The notes below the pieces were generated by a model that did not search any database, was not told where the DNA came from, and saw only the letters and a program-made list of their open reading frames with translations. Made by a program: the position numbers and the translations under genes. DNA of 9,274 bases from an uncultured Collinsella sp. Lineage in GTDB: Bacteria > Actinomycetota > Coriobacteriia > Coriobacteriales > Coriobacteriaceae. Below, piece by piece: positions 5,358 through 9,274 of the stretch (position 1 is the stretch's first letter; every line of letters starts with the position of its first letter). The DNA is taken from NCBI GenBank assembly GCA_900556705.1, contig USPT01000034.1:1-9274 (forward strand), read 5' to 3'.

Positions 5358-6662
5358 CTAGATCTCGGCCTCCACATGGCCTCGCTGCGCCTCGGGCAGC
5401 TCCCCGTAGAGCGGATGGTCTTCGAGCCTAAAGCGCTCGACCTGTTCGGGAGTGCGACCGCGCACAAAGAGCCACGAGCGATCGATCGGCGTCGCCATGA
5501 GCGTGCTGGGCAGCGCGTCGGCGCGGTCGGAAAACACCCGGGCACTCTCGGGATCCTGGAACGCCAGCACCAGATGCGTGTCGCAGTTGCCCATGATGGA
5601 GCGTGCGCGTGCCTCGCCATAGAGCGCATCGAGCTGGTTGGTCGACTGCAGCAGCAGCGTTGCCCAGATGTTGCGGCTTCGGATAATCGAGAGCACGTTG
5701 TCGATCTGGGGGATCTGCAGATTTGCGAAGTCATCGAGCATAAAGCGCACGGGCACGGGCAGGCTGCCGTCGGGCTGCCTATCGGCCTCACGAATGAGGC
5801 CCATAAACGCCTGCGAAATAAAGAGGCCGGTCAGCGGATCGAGATTGCGGTCAATATCGCTCACGGTTACAAACAGGACGCAGGGGGTGTGTCCCATGGA
5901 AGCGAAGTTCACCTGATGGCACTCACGATAGAGCTGTGCCGCACCGTCGAATCCCAGACACATGACCTTTTCGGCAAGGATGCCGACGATGCTCGCGTGC
6001 ATGCGCTCGGCATTTTGCGTAATGGCGTAGCGCCGCCATAGCGAGAGGGCATAGCTTTGGGGGTCGGTCGTGATCAGGTCGTCAAACAATCGACCCGTGG
6101 CACCGTCCTGCAGGTGCTCGATCAGCTTGATGACCGAGCTGATCGTCTGCTCGTCGGCGGGTAGCTGTTCGGTGACGTAGGCGATAAGACACGACAGCAG
6201 GTTTGCCGCCGCATGATCCCAAAAAGGCTGGTTGTTGTCCTCGATGGGGCAGATGGCCTTTGCCACCGAGAGGATGTCCTGCTGGTTGGGCCTGCCGTCC
6301 GCCTTGCGGCGAATGTGCCTCAGGGGGTTGTAGCCGCAGCGCTCGATGCCGGGCGCAAGGGCCGGGACGGTGTTGAGGTCGGCGAAGTTGAGGCATTGCA
6401 CGCGGTAACCGTGGGCTGCCAGCACGGGTCCCACTTCGCGACAGAGCGTGCCTTTGGTGTCGAGCACGATGTAGCTTGCGTTCATTTGCAGCAGGTTGGG
6501 CTTGAGGACGTTTCGGGTCTTGCCGGCTCCCGAGGGGCCGATCACAAGTGCGTTGTTGTTGAGTCCCGTTTGGCGGGTGTCGCAGGAGAGCGTTCGATCC
6601 TTGGCGAGGATGGTGGACGATGCGGACTCAGATGCGGCGAGGCGGCTGGCGAGGTTAGACAT
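5358..6662 (-). CDS. VirD4/TraG-type ATPase lacking the membrane domain
   Basis: A 434-aa P-loop ATPase of the VirD4/TraG coupling-protein group (FtsK/HerA superfamily), closest in my recollection to the VirD4-like CD1115 proteins of Gram-positive conjugative elements. Seen directly: TLSCDTRQTGLNNNALVIGPSGAGKTRNVLKPNLLQ (24-59) with Walker A GPSGAGKT (42-49); IVLDTKG (65-71); YNPLRHIR (111-118); Walker B VRFMLDDFANL (305-315), with Asp-Asp instead of the usual Asp-Glu; IIRSRNIWATLLLQSTNQL (326-344); and GNCDTHLVLAFQD (358-370). Typical members have about 600 residues and N-terminal transmembrane helices; here the protein starts 41 residues before Walker A and has none. ATG 6662 is preceded by AAGGAGG six bases upstream. 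Its start overlaps the peptidase gene by 8 bases, so translation is probably coupled. No relaxase or other secretion genes are in the window. The family is confident; a role in DNA transfer is doubtful. Confidence 0.85.
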   Translation of the reverse strand: MSNLASRLAASESASSTILAKDRTLSCDTRQTGLNNNALVIGPSGAGKTRNVLKPNLLQMNASYIVLDTKGTLCREVGPVLAAHGYRVQCLNFADLNTVPALAPGIERCGYNPLRHIRRKADGRPNQQDILSVAKAICPIEDNNQPFWDHAAANLLSCLIAYVTEQLPADEQTISSVIKLIEHLQDGATGRLFDDLITTDPQSYALSLWRRYAITQNAERMHASIVGILAEKVMCLGFDGAAQLYRECHQVNFASMGHTPCVLFVTVSDIDRNLDPLTGLFISQAFMGLIREADRQPDGSLPVPVRFMLDDFANLQIPQIDNVLSIIRSRNIWATLLLQSTNQLDALYGEARARSIMGNCDTHLVLAFQDPESARVFSDRADALPSTLMATPIDRSWLFVRGRTPEQVERFRLEDHPLYGELPEAQRGHVEAEI

Positions 6663-7272
6663 GGGCGACCTCCTTGGTGGTCGAGAGAATTTCGTGGGCA
6701 AAGCCGAGCTCGACGGCGCGCTCGGCCGAAAGGTAGGTGTCTTTTGCAGTGAGGGACTGGATGCGCTTGGGCGTGAGGCCGCTGCGGTCCGAGAGGATTT
6801 GCGTGAGGGTCTTGCGGGTCTGCATGAGACGCCGGCTGGTTTCCTGCAACGCAAGTGCCGAGCCGCCTGCCCCCTGGGGGATCAGCGGGTCGTGAATCAT
6901 GAGCTCTGCATGGGGCGCCATACGGCGATCGTCGCCGCCCATAAAGATCACGGCGCCCATGGACGCGGCGAATTCCAGGCAGACGGTGCGGATGGGGCAC
7001 GATGCGAGGCGCATGGCGTCATAGATCGCAAGACCCGATCGCACGCTTCCGCCGGCGCTGGCGACAAATATGGTGATGGGGCGGCTGGGGTCGGTGGCAT
7101 CGAGCAGGCGGATCTGCTGGCATAGGTCGTGGGCCATCGGGGTTTCGATGTTTCCCATGACGGAGAGCTCGCGACGGGCGAGCATCTCATCGTAAATGCT
7201 GGTGAGCGTGATACCTCGGGCGGATTCACGCATGGTGAGGGGGCTGATGATGGGGGAATGATTGGTGTCCAT
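6655..7272 (-). CDS. ClpP-type serine peptidase
   Basis: A 205-aa member of the ClpP family (usual length about 195-210). Seen: AGGSVRSGLAIYDAM (73-87, oxyanion region), EFAASMGAVIFMGG (100-113) with catalytic Ser104, AELMIHDPL (122-130) with His127, and KDTYLSAERAVELGFAHEI (177-195) with Asp178. The Ser-His-Asp triad is thus intact, and a barrel-forming peptidase is expected. It differs from housekeeping ClpP (GQAASMGA is EFAASMGA here), and no ClpX/ClpC gene is adjacent. Instead it is followed, with an 8-base overlap, by a VirD4-like ATPase and preceded by an unrecognised gene. ATG 7272 has GGAG five bases upstream. It could be a paralogue that processes an element-specific protein, or a peptidase served by the neighbouring motor; both are inference. 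Phage prohead ClpP-like proteases are an alternative relative, but no phage genes are nearby. Confidence 0.88.
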   Translation of the reverse strand: MDTNHSPIISPLTMRESARGITLTSIYDEMLARRELSVMGNIETPMAHDLCQQIRLLDATDPSRPITIFVASAGGSVRSGLAIYDAMRLASCPIRTVCLEFAASMGAVIFMGGDDRRMAPHAELMIHDPLIPQGAGGSALALQETSRRLMQTRKTLTQILSDRSGLTPKRIQSLTAKDTYLSAERAVELGFAHEILSTTKEVAHV

Positions 7273-7335
7273 GAGGACTCCTTTCTGTTGGTTGTGTTGT
7301 GGAATAGGATTGTTGCCCGCGGAGGGGCTGGCGGG

Positions 7336-8226
7336 CTACAGGGTTCGTCCGAGCCTGAGATCGAGCTCGGTTGTGGGGCAGGCTGCCTGTTCGTGCGGCT
7401 CGCAAGCGCCAAGGGCTCCAAAGCGATGGAGCGTTGCGACGGGCGTGGTGTAGGCGAGCCGCAGCTGATGCTCGATAGGGGCACATCCGTCATTTTTGTA
7501 ATGAGCCGCGTAGTACTGCGCGATGCTGGCGTTCATCTCGCTGCCATTGCGATGGCGCTCAAACTGGCGTCTGCAGGTCTCGATGATCTTTGCTACCGAC
7601 TTGGGTGCCGTCGCGGGAACAAGGGCGAGATAGCCCTCAAATAGTTCGTTGATGCTCAGGAGGCACAGCAGGTCGATCAGCGTCCTTATGGCTGCTCCCT
7701 CGGCAGAAAAGTGCGCGGTCATGCGGTTATATCGGTTGCGGTCGACGATGGCCACATGGGGTCTAGGAGTTTTCTGCCCCGTGGTCCCGGGCTTTTGCCG
7801 CGCCTGTGAATTGAGCTCGACGTTGCAGCGCTTGAGGCCGTCCAACGGAAGGAACAGTGCGGTGCGCAGGGTGTTCCGCTTGCTTTCGAGTTCATGACGC
7901 TCGTCGGGTTCCCATTCGAGCTTGAGTTTCGTGTCGAGCGCCGTAAGCATATGGGCTAGGCAGCCTACGGTAAGAATGTGCGAATCGTTGTCGCGTTTTG
8001 GGGCATAGGGGTCTGTCAGCTTGCGAATGTCGGGGTCGCCCATGATCTTTGTGCAGCGCTTCAGCAGTTGAGGGTGATCGGCCAAGATCGTCGCGAGCGG
8101 TAGCGACGCGTAGTTCTTGATGGTCGCGGCGGCAAAGGCGGCGTCATATTCGTTTGCATATGCTCGCTCAATGCGGGCATCCAGAATGCTTTTCTTATCG
8201 CCGTCTTCAGCGTGGTGGTTTGTCAT
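7336..8226 (-). CDS. Unrecognised protein, first gene of the peptidase/ATPase operon
   Basis: A 296-aa protein I do not recognise. It appears soluble and mostly helical, with no signal peptide or clear membrane segment. Features: an acidic/basic N-terminus (NHHAEDGDKKSILDARIERAYANEYDAAF); an Arg/Lys-rich middle with PYAPKRDNDSHILTVG; a basic stretch NSQARQKPGTTGQKTPRPHVAIVDRNRYNR; a hydrophobic patch TLIDLLCLLSINELFEGYLAL; a basic helix KIIETCRRQFERHR; and a C-terminal part with three Cys. The basic segments could bind nucleic acid, but no known domain is seen. I chose ATG 8226 because GGAG (8235-8232) lies five bases upstream. The frame stays open to ATG 8382 with a His-rich extension but no ribosome binding site there. 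It lies 63 bases before the ClpP-like gene, which has its own ribosome binding site, and is probably co-transcribed with it. It may be an adaptor, substrate or regulator of the two downstream proteins. Confidence 0.7.
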   Translation of the reverse strand: MTNHHAEDGDKKSILDARIERAYANEYDAAFAAATIKNYASLPLATILADHPQLLKRCTKIMGDPDIRKLTDPYAPKRDNDSHILTVGCLAHMLTALDTKLKLEWEPDERHELESKRNTLRTALFLPLDGLKRCNVELNSQARQKPGTTGQKTPRPHVAIVDRNRYNRMTAHFSAEGAAIRTLIDLLCLLSINELFEGYLALVPATAPKSVAKIIETCRRQFERHRNGSEMNASIAQYYAAHYKNDGCAPIEHQLRLAYTTPVATLHRFGALGACEPHEQAACPTTELDLRLGRTL

Positions 8227-8241
8227 AGCTTCTCCAATCGG

Positions 8242-8309
8242 TTGATGTTCGTGCTGTTTGTTGATGTGTTGGTTGTCGTGAGTGATGTGCTTGCCGTGGG
8301 TGATGTGCT
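8242..8309. repeat. Four spaced TGATGT direct repeats in the operon leader
   Basis: TGATGT occurs at 8243, 8262, 8283 and 8301, i.e. at intervals of 19, 21 and 18 bases. The last two copies are identical over ten bases (GTGATGTGCT at 8282-8291 and 8300-8309). The array ends 17 bases before the start codon of the 296-aa gene. The spacing of about two helical turns would suit an operator array, but no binding protein is known. Confidence 0.4.
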
Positions 8310-8543
8310 GACGTTGGGGTGCTATGCGGTTTTCAATGAGCCCGTGAGGCAGTTGCTGCAGGGGCGGGATGGAACGGCCCATGCAAGGCGGAAGGCATCG
8401 TGCTCAAAATCGAGACAGCAATGCCCTGGGTGCCTCACATGTGGCAGTTACCTCATTAAGTTGTCATTGCGTTTGGGGTTGTACTTTGCCGATCTTCCTT
8501 CTCTTACACGCTAAAACTCAAACTTCATATGCTCGATCTACTT

Positions 8544-8565
8544 AAAACCGCAACGGCGGTCTTTT
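8544..8565. terminator. Small terminator-like hairpin in the divergent interval
   Basis: ACCGC (8547-8551) and GCGGT (8556-8560) form a 5-bp stem with an AACG loop, flanked by AAAA on the left and CTTTT on the right. It is short and could act in either direction. No gene on either side obviously needs it here, so it may end a short transcript or be chance. Confidence 0.25.
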
Positions 8566-8715
8566 ATCAACTTATATGTCGGAACGCGTTTTTGCAAGTA
8601 CTTTTTTGTCTTTGTTTCAAATGGGGTGGTTTTGCAACCGTCATACGCGCGCCGTGCGAACGTGCCCCGGCTCGGATAAGATAGTGCGCGATAAAAACGA
8701 TGCAAGGAGGCACAT

Positions 8716-9274
8716 ATGGCAATTAAAGCCATCGCAATGGATATCGATGGTACGCTCACCAACGATCAGAAGGTGATCAGCCCGCGTACGCGCGAAAAGC
8801 TGCTCGCGGCGCAGGAGTCGGGCATTAAGCTCATCTTGGCTTCGGGTCGTCCCGCATGGGGGCTACATGCTCTGGCACAGGAGCTCGACCTCCAAAACCA
8901 TGACGGTCTGCTAGTCGCTTTCAATGGCGCGCATGTTGTCGACGCTCAGACCGATGAGGTCCTTTTTGACCAGGCCATGCCAGCTGACGAACTGCACCGT
9001 CTGATTGATCACCTGCAAAACTATGATGTGATCCCCATGATCTCGCTCGGGCGCGACCTGCATGTAGAGGACTCGTATCGCTGCATGATTACACTGCCGG
9101 ACGGCTCGCAGAAGAATATCGTCAAATACGAGCGCGATGCCTGCGACCTTAAGATCCGCGAGGTCGAGAGCTTGCATGAGGTCGTGGACACTTATCCCGT
9201 AGACAAGCTGCTGACGGCAGGCGATCCGGCCTACCTGCAGGCGCATTACGAGGAGATGTATGCGCCCTTTACCC
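8716..9274 (+). CDS. Cof-type HAD-IIB phosphatase, N-terminal part
   Basis: The gene runs off the right edge; 186 residues are visible. It is a haloacid dehalogenase-superfamily sugar-phosphate phosphatase of the Cof/YidA group, cytoplasmic and Mg-dependent. Seen: motif I AIAMDIDGTLT, with nucleophile Asp9 and acid/base Asp11; motif II LILASGRP with Ser43; then VAFNGAHVVD, which leads into the C2-type cap, and the start of the cap (DELHRLIDHLQNYDVIPMI onward). Motifs III (Lys) and IV (Asp pair) must lie beyond the window. ATG 8716 is preceded by AAGGAGG (8704-8710) with a five-base spacer. It is divergent from the peptidase/ATPase operon. The substrate cannot be told from sequence; flavin or sugar phosphates are usual for the family. 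Confidence 0.92.
   Translation, partial: MAIKAIAMDIDGTLTNDQKVISPRTREKLLAAQESGIKLILASGRPAWGLHALAQELDLQNHDGLLVAFNGAHVVDAQTDEVLFDQAMPADELHRLIDHLQNYDVIPMISLGRDLHVEDSYRCMITLPDGSQKNIVKYERDACDLKIREVESLHEVVDTYPVDKLLTAGDPAYLQAHYEEMYAPFT

Larger units (their letters stand above)
8227..8715. other. Divergent non-coding interval (489 bases)
   Basis: No convincing gene on either strand; this region should hold the promoters of the operon to the left and of the HAD gene to the right. For the minus strand the best -10 is TATAAG (8576-8571), with only a poor -35 (TACTTG, 18 bases away). For the plus strand TAAGAT (8677-8682) is the best -10, again without a good -35. Other contents are TGATGT repeats (8243-8306), an 8-base palindrome CACATGTG (8437-8444), an imperfect inverted repeat GGCAT...ATGCC (8395-8425) and a small hairpin (8547-8560). 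Confidence 0.5.

Noticed and set aside
5943..5960. LGF tripeptide in the VirD4-like protein (residues 236-238) as a ClpP-docking loop like the IGF loop of ClpX
   Set aside because: The tripeptide falls in a segment that aligns with ordinary VirD4-like family sequence and is common by chance, so it is no evidence for docking.
5313..6041. 242-codon plus-strand open frame opposite the VirD4-like gene
   Set aside because: It is the antisense shadow of a gene with clear family motifs; no ribosome binding site.
7316..7335. CCCGC...GCGGG hairpin between the 296-aa gene and the peptidase gene as a terminator
   Set aside because: The stem is only five bases with a ten-base loop and no T-tract on the minus strand; it would not stop transcription and does not split the operon.
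5358..8226. A complete conjugative or phage element
   Set aside because: No integrase, relaxase, VirB-like, portal or capsid gene and no attachment-site repeats are visible; two relevant families alone do not make an element.
8538..8762. Minus-strand 74-codon open frame crossing the HAD start
   Set aside because: It overlaps the HAD ribosome binding site and N-terminus, has no family features and no good start context.

Overview
The window looks like chromosomal DNA from a high-GC, Gram-positive gut actinobacterium, most likely a Coriobacteriia member close to Collinsella. This is an inference from composition, strong AGGAGG-type ribosome binding sites, a sortase-type wall anchor, a CGAAC/GTTCG-type LexA site and the protein sequences. 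No rRNA, tRNA, CRISPR array or transposase gene is visible.

Layout, left to right. (1) 1-653, plus: the 3' end of a cell-wall-anchored surface protein with an LPRAG sorting signal. (2) 650-2573, minus: a two-gene SOS mutagenesis operon, a Y-family DNA polymerase (UmuC/UvrX-like) followed by a YolD-like partner. It has a near-consensus sigma-A promoter with two LexA-like boxes between the -10 and the start codon. (3) 2747-3322, plus: a short protein equivalent only to the N-terminal nucleotide-binding half of an iron-containing alcohol dehydrogenase, probably non-catalytic. (4) 3323-3521: an intergenic region with a long imperfect palindrome and the pgi leader. (5) 3522-5216, plus: complete glucose-6-phosphate isomerase (pgi) with a strong intrinsic terminator. 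(6) 5358-8226, minus: a compact three-gene operon of an unrecognised 296-aa protein, a ClpP-type serine peptidase with an intact Ser-His-Asp triad, and a VirD4/TraG-type ATPase without membrane segments. (7) 8227-8715: a 489-base divergent non-coding interval with short repeats. (8) 8716 to the end, plus: the 5' part of a Cof-type HAD phosphatase.

The polymerase and YolD-like protein should act together in damage-induced translesion synthesis under LexA control. pgi and the HAD phosphatase are ordinary housekeeping genes. The least ordinary part is the three-gene operon. The peptidase and ATPase genes overlap by 8 bases, suggesting coupled production of a ClpP-like chamber and a soluble VirD4-like hexameric motor. 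No relaxase or other type IV secretion gene is visible, so it is either a conjugation remnant or a motor-peptidase system put to another use.

Two smaller points also merit a look: a perfect 13-bp terminator for the surface-protein gene lying inside the opposing yolD-like coding sequence, and a repeated sequence block shared by the SOS promoter region and the palindrome before pgi.
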